Assembly: GCA_008711295.1 (NCBI GenBank)
Contig: VUYV01000516.1
Span: forward strand, 325,601 to 389,600
DNA length: 64,000 bases
Source: Anarhynchus alexandrinus
Taxonomy: Eukaryota; Chordata; Aves; Charadriiformes; Charadriidae
Direction: 5' to 3'
The translations under genes and the position numbers were made by a program. Below are positions 1 through 10,904 of the stretch, piece after piece; the stretch's first letter is position 1, and every line of letters starts with the position of its first letter. The notes below the pieces were generated by a model. The model did not search any database, had not been told where the DNA came from, and saw nothing but the letters and a program-made list of their open reading frames with translations.

Positions 1-941
1 CCTGCTTCAGGCTGTCCCTGAGAGATGGCAGAAGTGGGTTTGCACTCACTTGGGATCTGGGGGCAGGTTTTCCTCATCTTCTCTAACTTCTAAGCTATTG
101 AGCGACAGGAGTTTGTCTCTCCCTCCTCTAAGTGAAATAGCAGCTGCTGTGATACTTCCTCCAGTGCTTTCTCCTCTAGGTGTAGTGTTGTTCACGTGCC
201 ATGCAGCACTAGGGAGCACGCACAGCAGCACTGTAGATATCGTAGGACATGGGTCACAGAGCAGTTGCTGGTGACTTTGGGTCATGTGCAGACAACAGAT
301 CATGTACTGAATAACTCTGCTGATAAAGACATAGGTGCGTACGGGATCAGGCAGCAGGAAAGACGGTGTTTCAAGACTTGCAGTTTGGGCTTAGGCATTT
401 AATAGCCACTTACATCTAAATTAGATGCTTAAGATCTCGTGAGAAACTATTTCTTAGCCTTCTTATACCTCAGTAGTTCTTTCTTATTCAAGCAGTTGCC
501 CACCTAAGATGGGGACACAGGTAGATTAGATTAGACACTGTTTTATTTGGGACTGAATAAGTGCCCAAGGTTAACTTGATCTGTATTAGGTGTTACGATA
601 TTACGCAGAAAGTTGTTGAGCAGATATGTCATCATCATAGTTGCCTACATCATACAGCAGTGTCAACCTGGTTAAGAGGTCAATATTATCCTCAGTGCCT
701 GACGTGGACTTACTGGGAGACAGCTATTACACTAAGAAACTGCGTCTACAGGTTCACAAAGATGGTATTACTGTTATCCCTGCTTAACGTGTGGACTTGG
801 GGCCCAAAGAGATTTTGACTTATCTAAGCCAATGTCACTCAGAAAGTCTTTGACAGAGCCCAGAAGTGACGTCTGCTCTCTAGCATCCCAGTATCATAAT
901 TAGCCACCAAAGCTTTTTGTTTGGTTGTTTTTTGGGGTTGG
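1..941. other. non-coding stretch, nothing identified
   Basis: Only short open frames (60-85 codons) occur, and those around 46-303 are open on both strands at once, which points to composition rather than coding. No repeat family, RNA gene or splice-flanked exon is recognised. Confidence 0.6.
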
Positions 942-966
942 TTTTTTTTTTTTGTTTGTTTGTTTT
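942..966. repeat. T-rich run passing into (TTTG)n
   Basis: A run of T followed by three TTTG units. Simple low-complexity sequence with no sign of a retroposon body on either side. Confidence 0.8.
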
Positions 967-1836
967 CACTATTAAGATCTTTTGGAAAAGTTGTGATCCC
1001 TGTTCTTATGCTTTCTATTCTCCTCATGAGTAAAAAACCAAGTCCCCTGTAGGGAAAACAAAGTAAGGTATTGATGGTTCATGGACCTAGTGAGAATAAC
1101 CTTTATTTCAGTGACTTTTCTTTGCCTCTAAGCATCTCCAAATCTTACTGCTTTCCATAGAGTAATTTTACAAAATAATGGGTGAGTCATGTTATTTCTC
1201 TGTGAACAGAAAGGGCTGTCTGGTTTTCATTTGAAGAGGAAGTAAGTCAGCTTTCACATCCTTACTTGGGGACAGCTGGTTTAAAATCTAGATGATTAAA
1301 ACTGGAAGTTAACTAGAATTGAGATATTCAGTTTAGAAATTTATTAACAAAACACTAAGGCTGGGTTGTATACCCACAGCTAACAGAAGATTGAGCTGTG
1401 TATTTGTTGTGAAATTTCTACTCATTGTTATCTAGTGAGGCAAGAGAAGTTTCTGGAAGTATCTGTAACGTAGCTACAAGGTAATTAGGGTAAAATACTG
1501 CAGTGAAGTGATATTAATGAAAGGATGTGTCAGGTTTTCTTGGTTTGGGGCTTTGCTTGCCCCTCGTTGTGGATAAAAGCAAGGAAGGGATGGAGAGAGA
1601 AGAATTGACCTTCATCTTTTTCAGAAGAGGTGATGTAATGGTTTAATGTGAGGAACCAGAGCTATCCCAGCCAGAGCAACTCACTTTGACTTCTGGCCAG
1701 GAGGGTCCTCAAGGGGGTCAAGACAGAGGCTGGAGCTGCATGGGTGCTGGTCGCCTCACCCACTGAGGTCCCATATGGTGGCTGTCAAAGGAAACTTTTC
1801 AGGTGGGACCCATCTCCAGACCTGTGTAAACAAGTG

Positions 1837-1854
1837 CATTACATTAATGTAATG
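1837..1854. repeat. 18-bp perfect palindrome CATTACATTAATGTAATG
   Basis: The 18 bases are identical to their reverse complement, with no spacer. The centre is ATTAAT, and TAAT cores occur on both strands, as in dimeric homeodomain sites. Symmetry breaks at the next base on each side. A binding function is inference only. Confidence 0.9.
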
Positions 1855-2164
1855 TTGCTAATTTCTCTGCAGAGGCTCCAGTACATGTGGAAGGATATCA
1901 TGTCCCTTCACTGGTGTGTCGCTTCTCGGCCCACTGGGATCAGGGGTGAGAGTGGCAATGGTGATGGCTGGGAGATAGTTCAAGGAGTATAATCCCGCGT
2001 GGGAGCTCCCCCTTCTGTGTAGGCAAAAATTAGGGGCTAAAATTCACGGCAAGACAGAAAAGAAGAGGATCATTTCTTACTTGGGTGAGAAAAGAAGAAA
2101 GGAGCACGAGAGTTGTTCTCTGAATTTCTGAATTTGCCTATTTCAGTCTGCAAACATAATGAGT

Positions 2165-2197
2165 TGTAAATAAGAGTCTTTGGATGTAAATAAGAGT
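2165..2197 (+). repeat. two direct copies of TGTAAATAAGAGT
   Basis: Identical 13-mers at 2165-2177 and 2185-2197 (period 20) in otherwise unique AT-rich DNA. Probably a small local duplication. Confidence 0.85.
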
Positions 2198-2483
2198 AAT
2201 AAGATTTACAAATGAGGAAAGACTCTTCTGTAACTGTGCATTATTACCTGTACAATAACAACACCCTGTTCTGTACAGCTGTTTGAAACGAGTAGAACTG
2301 ATATTGAAAAATAAAATAAGAACATCACTAAATTAACTGCGTAACATCCAGATCAATATACCTTTCTATGAGCGGAATAGTAGGTGCTACTTTGGTTCAT
2401 AGCAACCGATTGATCAATGTCTACTGATATGTTATAGCATCAGATAGAGCTGTGGAAATGCCAAGGAAAGATTTTCTTTTTTT

Positions 2484-2507
2484 GAAATTCCATCATGAAA
2501 TTCCATC
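2484..2507 (+). repeat. tandem GAAATTCCATC pair
   Basis: Two identical 11-mers with a period of 13 bases, separated by AT. Minor local duplication. Confidence 0.85.
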
Positions 2508-5100
2508 TAGAATGGATTCCCCACAGGGGATGTTAAGCTAGAAATCCAGAGATACCTAGAAGTAGCTTTAAACAATGAGCAAAAAATGATAATAATAAAA
2601 ACCTGTATTTCATGTAGGGGTAAATAAGTGTTTTTCCAAATATGCATCTCTTCCAGTAACATCCATCTCAGGAAGGTAAATACTGTAACCACTTTGCTGT
2701 GTGAAAGTGCGTGTTTATTATGGTCTGTGTGAGCCTTTTTGCGTCCATGCGTACAGAATAAGGAATTCTGCTCTCAAAGCCCTAAAAGCTCTGGTGCTAG
2801 TGAATACATGAGGATAATGCTGCTAACAAAAATCACTTCCTTTTTGTGACCCATTGCCTCTTTATCCCCTTTTGAGTGACTAGTGTTAACATCATTGTCC
2901 ACAGGTATTCATGCACGGGAGCTTTTAATCTCAGCTTTCCTGCACTGAGTAGCTGTGCATATGTGAACACACAGTTGCTGTCATGTTAAAAGATGGTGAA
3001 ATGAATTCTGCCCCAAATGTTCTCCTGCCAATTACTCTTTTCTGGAGTGTATTCACATAAATGTCCTTCCCAACTTCCTTTATTCAATAATGTATAAGCT
3101 GTTACCCCCTGCTATTGCAATTTTGGTTTTGCTTAATATTGAATGAATATAATATACATTATACATAGGTACTAATGCTTGTTGTTAGCTACTGTTTTAC
3201 AAACGGCAAAAAATGAATAGGGATTTATCAAGTGATATAATTCTTGATGTCTGCCTTGAGCATTGTAACCTGCTAGTGTCAAAATAGAAACCTGTGTGGT
3301 TATTCTTGCCAAATAAGGATAAAGGAGTAGAACTACCAAAACTGCACTGGAACACAGGGAAAAATATATAATCAAAACATATTCTCAGCTATATTACAAA
3401 AAAAAGGTTTGCTAGGTTGAACTTAATGGTATGTTCATGTATGAAGTGAGAGATACATTAGTTCTGAAGAAATTTAGCAAATTGTTTTATAGAACAGAGA
3501 TTTTTCAGAACATAAATTGTACAGTTCATTGGTCAGATTGATTTCTTTACATTATGGTCAAAACTATCTTTTGGATGGTTTGTGAGTAACATCCTGCTGA
3601 ATGTATTTTTCATTCTTGTGTCTGCAAAATTAGAGTTGTTTTTTATTTATGCAAGAAGCCTAATCAAAATAGCGGATAGCGTAGCTCTGTACCAGATAAG
3701 GATGTAATATTTTTGGAAGCAATTGTAAGTTTATTAAACAGCAATGATTTGCCTTTAGTTTTGTGTCTAAGCTTTTATTATTTTCATCTTGTTTTCCAGA
3801 GACACGTCATTACAATGCTGTTTATTTTATTGCTACTGGAGCATTAAAAAAAGCTCTGTTACTTATAAATAGCAACTTAATATGGGTTATAGTTCTGACC
3901 AAAATTGAAAATAAACTCTCGTTAGATTATGGCATCTCATATAAGAAGTTATTAAGATCAATTATGATCTTATGAATGAACTACCTTTTCATCTGAGAGA
4001 ACTGGGAAAGGGCAAAGGCAACACAGCTTGTTTTTCTACTGCACCCCATTTGCAGGCAACAGTACTGCCGACGAATACGCAGTAAAAAGAAACAAAGGCT
4101 GAAAGTTAATACCCCAGGCGCCAAACACATGTCTGTGAAAGAGGAATGCAAGCAGACATTTCTATGTGCAGTGCGTTAATTCCTAATGGGCCCTTCCTCT
4201 TTTACAAAGGTCAGATTATTGGATGGAACAGAATCCAGTCTTGTCCGATGTGTTACCTGCCTTGGTGTGCGTAGAGTAATGGCATAGCTGTGTTTCCTTG
4301 CTAAGGGGTTAACATCCCCCTGTAAGTGATTAATACTTCCACTGGTAAGACATGGAGAACTCAACAGGTCAATCCTATCAGAGCTAGCTGTGTACAAATC
4401 TGGCTTTTTATACTGCCAAAATATTCTCAGCTGCAAAGTGCCAGGCTGTCCCCGTAACATCAGAGCAATGGGATGCCGAGGAGGATGCATGCGCAGAGGA
4501 CCATACCCTGCCTGGCGTTTTGTTCCATATGGCACTTCATTTTTTCAGTCTCCTGCTTCCCTTTTTAATTGCTGATGATGTGGAGGAAAACATGAGGTTG
4601 ACAATTCTAGTGTCTGAAGCCAGGGCGTGACACAGTCATGGGGTACGAAATCAGAGCAAGCCTTGCCATAGCCTCCAGTGAATTCAGGCTCAAATCCTTG
4701 AGGGTTTGCCACGGGAGAAGCCGAGCCTGGGCAGAGGCAGCAGGAAGGTCACTAGCGTGTGCCCAGGCCCTGGCGCAGACGACAGTCACTTTGTAGATGG
4801 CTTTGCCCCTCCTGAACAAGTGCACAAATCACTGCCAGCTGCAGGGGCAGTTTCTGGTTGTGGCCAGCTCTCCAGCAGAGACCACCAACCTACATCACTT
4901 ACAGCCACCAAACGACTGAGAAAATGCAGCAGGTTTTCTGTCACCCACAGCTGAACTTATAGAAGAACCTGAGAGGTTAAAAATAATAAGCAAGTCCTTG
5001 AGTCTTTGACTCTTTTGGGATGTATTTTCTTTCTAAATCGGTACTCTTAATTTAGATTTTGGACTAAATTATACTGCTGTTTTCATATACAAACAAACAA

Positions 5101-5139
5101 CTGCACAGCTCATAACTGTGCAGGACTGCAGTCTGCAGT
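5101..5139. repeat. two adjacent inverted repeats
   Basis: The first hairpin has 8-bp arms (CTGCACAG at 5101-5108 and CTGTGCAG at 5116-5123) with a 7-base loop. One base later a second has 7-bp arms (ACTGCAG at 5125-5131 and CTGCAGT at 5133-5139) with a single-base centre. Back-to-back symmetry is less common than a lone palindrome; function unknown. Confidence 0.85.
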
Positions 5140-6699
5140 TCTGATTTGTCAACATTCCTCTTGGTTTCAAAAGTAATTTTTCTCAACTAAGAACTAGAAA
5201 ATTTGGTTATAAAGCCAAGCTTATGCAGGATTTAAACTTTAATGAACAGGTAGTGAAATAATATTAGACTAACTTTTGTCAAGGGAAGCTATGTAGAAGA
5301 ATAACTGAGCCTGGAGTTTCTCACTGTCTTTGTTACCCAAATATTTGGCAAAAATAAATATTGGTCCTTACCTAAGTGAGTATTTTTTTTCCAAGAAGGA
5401 AATTGGTAGCATACAGTGTAAATTTGTGTTTCAATGATCCCTTATGACTGGATTTCTGCAAAAATATATAATCAGTATACACAGCTTGTGATTAGCATGG
5501 TTTGAATATTATAGATTTCACGTAGCTGTGATTATTATTTTTCTTCAAATTTTTCCTCTAACCTTTTCAGAACTAGCTGAGAATCCTAAATGGTGAGTGT
5601 AACATTTTATGCAGGTTATTCTTGTTGAAAATGCAGTGGTTTGTACCACGTAATGAGAATGAGAATGAAAGTTGTGAAGAGTGTCTAATAAAAACATGAT
5701 CATACTAAAGAGTTTGAGACAGCTGAGTCTTGTTGACTCAGGCTGTACCATCGACTGTGAAAATTTTAAGGGAGGAGGAGAAAAGCAGGTTCTGGAATTT
5801 ATACCCGATACCTTTTTCTCACTCATCATCCCTTTGGGAAAAAGTGAAGTTTGCACTTTACAAAGGTGCAGGATGTGAAACCTCCAGATGCTCAGAAAGA
5901 TGTATTTTAGTGTTGCATAATGAAATCTGATGTGTGGAAATGCCCTTCAAAGGCTATTTCCTTCCCTTGAACAACAAATGCTGTCATCAGCTATTTTTGA
6001 TTAGCCTTTGAATTATGTTTCTGTCAAGGCAATGGGGCTCTGGTTACAAATGTACCTTCAAACATAGCAACAGACATGTAATCATGAGGGAAACTTGGCC
6101 ACCTGCAATGTCATAGGGTTGTTCAGATGGTGCACGGTGAAATGCTGGGTCTAGACTCTGTAGGACATGCCTGAGTCTTAAGCACCCATGACATTGGCTG
6201 TGGTTGCAATGCTTTTGTTGCTGAGAGGAAACCTAGTAACTCCTAGAATACATAGTCTGGAAATGTGGGAAAAGTGGAAATGACGGATGCTCAATCAGCG
6301 GTAAAAAAATTCCACTCTTGTGTCTTGGCTACCCTATATGTATATTTAGAAAGAGCAAAATCTTTTGGGGAAGCAATTCAGTATGCTGTGGTGATGTTAC
6401 TCTAGACAAAAAAATTACACTAGCATGTAAAAAAAGTGGAAAAAACCCATAGGAACAACAGAGTTGAAACAAATCCAGTTCCTGATTTCCACCTCCAAAG
6501 AGACTACTCACTACATAATGTTTATGTTTCTTTAGTAATACAGTGGGTAGGATAAGTTACTGTTCTTACTTCCACTATTCTTACTTCTTAGTGTAGCAAT
6601 CTAAACAGTTTAATTCCTTCCTGTTCACACTTTGCAAATATTTTGTAAGAGTTACCATTTTTTTTCTTTTACCCTCAGGCTATGTGTTAACCTCTTTAC
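5140..6699. other. unique DNA, no gene
   Basis: Overlapping short frames near 5545-5930 are open on both strands and in two plus frames. No splice-flanked exon or repeat family is recognised. Confidence 0.55.
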
Positions 6700-6835
6700 T
6701 CTCTCCACATACATTAGCCTCTGCAGCTCTTTTATCTCCTCTGTTGCTCTTTGCTGAATTCCTTCCAATTTGTGGCTGTCATTCCAGTCTTGAGGTATCC
6801 AGATCTGTATATAGAGTCATACAAGAAAGATCAGC
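6700..6835 (-). mobile_element. ancient CR1/L3-like LINE relic
   Basis: Read on the plus strand, this follows, with heavy decay, the order of phrases seen in the reverse complement of CR1-type ORF2 3' regions: a CTCTTTGCTGAATTCCTTCC-like stretch, then CAATTTGTGG, then a CCAGTCTTGAGGTATCCAG-like segment, then a CTGTATATAG-like segment. No tail or coding frame survives. The assignment rests on remembered family pattern and not on an alignment, so family and limits are approximate. Confidence 0.45.
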
Positions 6836-8380
6836 ATATCCTAGTTCTGTACCAACAGTACCGAATTATAAATTTCTAGGCTTATAAACATTTTGACATT
6901 CAGTATCAACTCAGTCTTTTCTAGTAGGGCTGCTCTTTCTCAAAGGGTTTAGGGCTATTATTTCCTACATGCATTTTTTTTTCTAAACTGAATCTCAATT
7001 GCTTGTTTTCCATCAGAATTTTTAGTCTTGTGATTTTAGTTGTGAACACTGATCCCGTTTTGATCTTTATCTTGCATCTCACTCATCACCTGAACAGCAG
7101 CCTCCTTTGATGAGCACAATTGCAAGATTTAGGCTTCGCACCGTTTCCAAAGAGAAATCCTGTGCTGCTCGCTCCTTTCTTCCATGTTTTTAATCAGGAA
7201 ACTAGATACAAACGAGCTTTCCACTGCTCCGTGGGACATTCACAAACCACCTCCAAATTTGGTATATAACTTTGAGTGCTTCCTGGCCTTTCAGGAGGTT
7301 TGCTGTCTGTAGTCAAACCAGAACAAAGCCCAGTACACAAATTAGAAAAGAAAGAAAAGGGAAAACTGCTCTCAACTCTGCACAGGCTCCTCGTCAAGGA
7401 GCTGGAGGTGACAGACCTTGACAGCAGTCAGAGCCACCACCTGCAGACTGACCCTGCCCTTCCAAGCTGATGGCAAGCAACCCAAAAATCCCACCTGGGA
7501 TACCTACTAGCAGTTGTGCCAGCACCGCCTTCCATGAAGCACTCCTCTGCTGTCAGTCCCCCTGCGATAATAAAGCTTTTAACCAGCACGGGGAAGCCAT
7601 GAGCACGGGAGACAGCTTTCCCTGGAGCTGCAGCTGCACGGTGAAATGCGCTCCCACAAGACGTACGGATGGCCATGAACCTCCTTACTCTCAGGGCTAA
7701 ATGCAAAACTCCTTCCTTTGATTTAGTACTAAGACTCTCACATGCAACAAACAAGTTACTTTATTCTAGTAGCTGGAAGGGGAGAAAGAGGATTTGTGTT
7801 TGTTTAAGTATTTTGGTTGTACTTTGTTATTATGGTTGTGTGGGTTTTATGCTTACCTAAACAACCAGAAATATTCCAAAATACCCTGGTTAACCAAGTA
7901 ATTTAGTTAACACTTCAAGGGAGGTTTAATATAACTCAGCCTTTTTGAACAAACATCTTTTTCTGCACATTAAATGACCCAGTTCAGTTCTACAACTGAT
8001 ACGAAAGAGGGCCTAAATCTCAGGATCGCCCGAATCACGTCATCCACGAGGAAGCGTGGGGCATGAGGCTGCTGGGTTCATTATCCCTCTCTCTGCTCCC
8101 TGCTGTCGGTGCCCGCTGGGGACTTCACCCTGGGTGCAGGTTAGGGCACCTACCAGCACCCGCCTACCCAGGGAGCTTGGAGCGGGGAGGGCTCCAGGAT
8201 TAGGTGGGAGAGGGGAGAGTGAACCTTCCTTTCCCCTGGGAGAGCAGATGTAAGGGCAGAGCGGTGACTCTCATCTGTAGGGCTGTTTTCCAATGTGCTG
8301 CTTTTGACTTTGTTGTCAGGAGTAAGAATGATGCAACCGCTCAGAAATGTTGAAGCAAAAAACCCCTGCCTTTAAAAGTA
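6836..8380. other. unique DNA with GC-richer pockets, no gene
   Basis: Two GC-richer pockets (about 7400-7700 and 8040-8260) carry several short overlapping frames on both strands, as expected from low stop-codon density. Nothing is recognisable in their translations. Confidence 0.55.
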
Positions 8381-8660
8381 ATTGCTTCCTCCCTTTGTAA
8401 ACTGCCTGCTCTTTAAGCACTACGAATCATTGTAATTAATCCTTAATTCAAGTTGCTGTATCTATGTTGCACTGTTATGTTTACTTAGATGTAAAATGCA
8501 TTATTCTCTACAAGGTAATGGCATCAGTCCACACAGTCTCCGTGACAGGCACAGGCAGCTCTAAACTAAAACATTAGGCAGAGTGTTAAAAAGCTAGTTA
8601 GGTGCCAATATGTTAATTAATTAATCATAGGCATGTTTCAAAGCATTCTTCATACCTCAG
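8381..8660. promoter_or_regulatory. candidate conserved non-coding element
   Basis: AT-rich block with many homeodomain-type cores: TGTAATTAATCC and CCTTAATTC near 8430-8450, and TTAATTAATTAATCA near 8612-8630, together with TGCATTATTC. This texture is typical of developmental enhancers in vertebrates, but low-complexity AT sequence gives such cores by chance. No cross-species evidence is available here. Confidence 0.2.
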
Positions 8661-10800
8661 GTGGGGCTCCTGGGCTATTATGAAATGCCAAACTTCCCTT
8701 GGGGCTTTGAGGATTGCACTTCTGAATTTCTCAGAAGTTCAGGGAAGTAAAAGGGTATGTTTTTGGTGTGAGTCACTGAAGTGAGGTTGGAGATAAAGAT
8801 TTCTTATTTTGTTTTATATTGGAGGAGGAGGGCAATAATCAGCCAGCAAGCAAGCGTTTCAGAAAGGAACTAGGTGGAGGACAAAGATGTATTTTTCTAA
8901 CCCTATGTGCCTATTTTTCTAAACATACTTATTTTGTTTTTTTTTTTTTTAAACTTAATTTCTCTGAACTTGCTTTTTTAAGTTCAAGTTTCTGGTATAT
9001 ATCAGCCAGCTTTCTTTCAAGTTGTGGGGAGAAACCCATGGTTACCCTTTGTGCCAGTTCCTTGTACAGTAAAGGCTATGTGAATATATGCAACTTTTAC
9101 TGTTCAGTACCAAGAACTTGAAAACAATGTGTTCGTTCCAATCCCCACCCCCTCCAGCCCCGTTTTTGCAAACAAAACATTCTTGTTTTCTCTCAACTTT
9201 TTGTCTGTGAACGTGTGAGGTACCTGCAAGGCTGTATCTCTAGACACACACACCACACCCCCCCCCCCCATAGCTCCATTTTTTTGTAGTAAAAGAGGAC
9301 TTGGTGTTTATAGGGAATTCCTATTATTTTGTAAGCCACACAGCTCTAGCATGGGTACGTGTTGGAGAAGTGTCATCCACCAAGGGAAGCTCCTGAGCTC
9401 TGTAGCTGTCTGGTGATCCTTGTGCCATGAGTGCAAGGCAAAAGATGACACATGAAAGGCATCTTTGGTGAGGTTCAGTCAGACTGACACATGAAAAGGA
9501 CCATGCCAACCAGAGACTGGAGTGTGTCAGAGGCCTGAAAAGAACTTTCAGCAGGAGTGAGCTGAGAAAATGTGGCTGACGATGTCTGCGTGCAGGTAGT
9601 GGTCCGCACTGTCACCCACTGTCTCATCCCGGCCTCTCACGCCAGAGGAAAAAAGTTAGCGACTTGGTGGGCCACCTGCTCTGCCTGAAACTTTCACCTG
9701 AACTGGCAGGAAGAGTAAGTGTAATGGAATTTTTTAAAGGGTTGGGCAACTCTGTTTATATCTGACTCACGTTGCATGTAGATTCATGAAATGTAAAGCG
9801 ATTCCTGGATTAGATACAGAAGAGAAGTGCCTCACATGTCAGGACAAAGCTAGCACTATGTGGCATGTTAGCACTGAGGGAAGGTCACTCGGTTTCGAAT
9901 TTTTTCTAATTACCATTCCCACTCACTATCTCATGCTTTACCTGCGGCGAAGTTGTGTAACGCCCTGGGAACGCTGTTCTGCTTTCCCAGCGAAGGTGCA
10001 GGGGAGAGACGGCATTCAGAGAACCCCTCCTAAGTCCTGCACAACTCAGCCGGGAATATGTTCAGGCAGGACTTTGGGAGTGCATCCAGTACTGCACAGA
10101 TATCACCGATGAAGCGAAAAGATATCCGAATAGTTGGTGTCTTTACTCTGATTCAAAGAGTTCTCAGTTTGCTGCAGAAAAGAGAAAAGCAGAAGTAGTT
10201 TTTCCTCATTTGGAAACTTCACAAAAGCTCCTTAGATGAGGTCTTTGAGACCCGCCGTGCAGTTAAAGTGCTTTGTGAAAGGCGCCTTGTTTCTGAAGAA
10301 AACAAAACTTCAACGGAACTTCAAATATTTTGGTTGAATTCTTCTAGGATTTCAGTTGATGGTTTAAAAATATATCATCAGGAAAGGGGAAAAATTCAGA
10401 TAAATGTTGCTGGGAAACAAGAACAACCTTTCACCTGGATTTGTTCTGCAATAATCATGGGAATACGGGCATAAACTCAAACAAATATGGAAAGGGAGTG
10501 GCTTACTCAAAGCCTTATAAATAAAGTACAAAGGTATCACAAGGGGATCTTTAAACTTGGTAGAGCATTTGGTAACCAGGAAAGATTTGGCAAGGATCTC
10601 TTATTTACATTCTACTGGATTCAGCTGTTTTTAGATACTCGTTTGTTGCTTTCAGCTGAAATGGCTAAATGCAAGCCCATAAGAGAACTCTTTTATTGAT
10701 TTAAAAATTGATAGGTATTACTGTGTATTATTCTTGAGTGTGGAAGGAAAATATCCTGGATTAAAATGCTAAACAAATATTCTAAGAAATAAACTGACCT
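8661..10800. other. unique DNA, no gene
   Basis: Contains a 14-base T run (8937-8950) and an AC/C tract (9244-9269). Frames of up to about 108 codons (9786-10112) have no recognisable product. Confidence 0.55.
9244..9269. repeat. (AC)n followed by C12
   Basis: A short AC dinucleotide run passes through CACACC into twelve consecutive C (9258-9269). Simple repeat, likely length-variable. Confidence 0.85.
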
Positions 10801-10904
10801 TTCTTTCTCCCCCCTGCCCCCTCCCCCTTTCTTTCCAGGTTATAGTGGTTGCAAAAGGAGTGTACAACAAATATAGGTCTGTCAAAAACTCAGGAGTTAA
10901 ATAA
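10801..10904 (+). other. strong 3' splice-site-like tract plus short open segment
   Basis: About 35 bases of nearly pure pyrimidine end in CTTTCCAG (AG at 10837-10838), an excellent acceptor-like context. From 10839 one phase stays open for 21 codons, beginning VIVVAKGVYNKYR, to TAA at 10902-10904. An internal AG/GTCTGT (10877) could be a weak donor. I do not recognise the peptide, no partner exon is visible, and no poly(A) signal follows closely. It may equally be a chance pyrimidine tract or a cryptic site. Confidence 0.15.

Larger units (their letters stand above)
967..5100. other. AT-rich unique DNA, no gene
   Basis: No convincing coding signal. The longest frame (4176-4535, minus, 119 codons) lies in a local GC-richer pocket and resembles nothing I know. 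The listed palindrome and short direct repeats are the only structures I can point to. Confidence 0.55.

Noticed and set aside
1919..1931. TCGCTTCTCGGCC, identical to the start of U2 snRNA
   Set aside because: Similarity stops after 13 bases; the branch-site-recognition region and the rest of U2 are absent.
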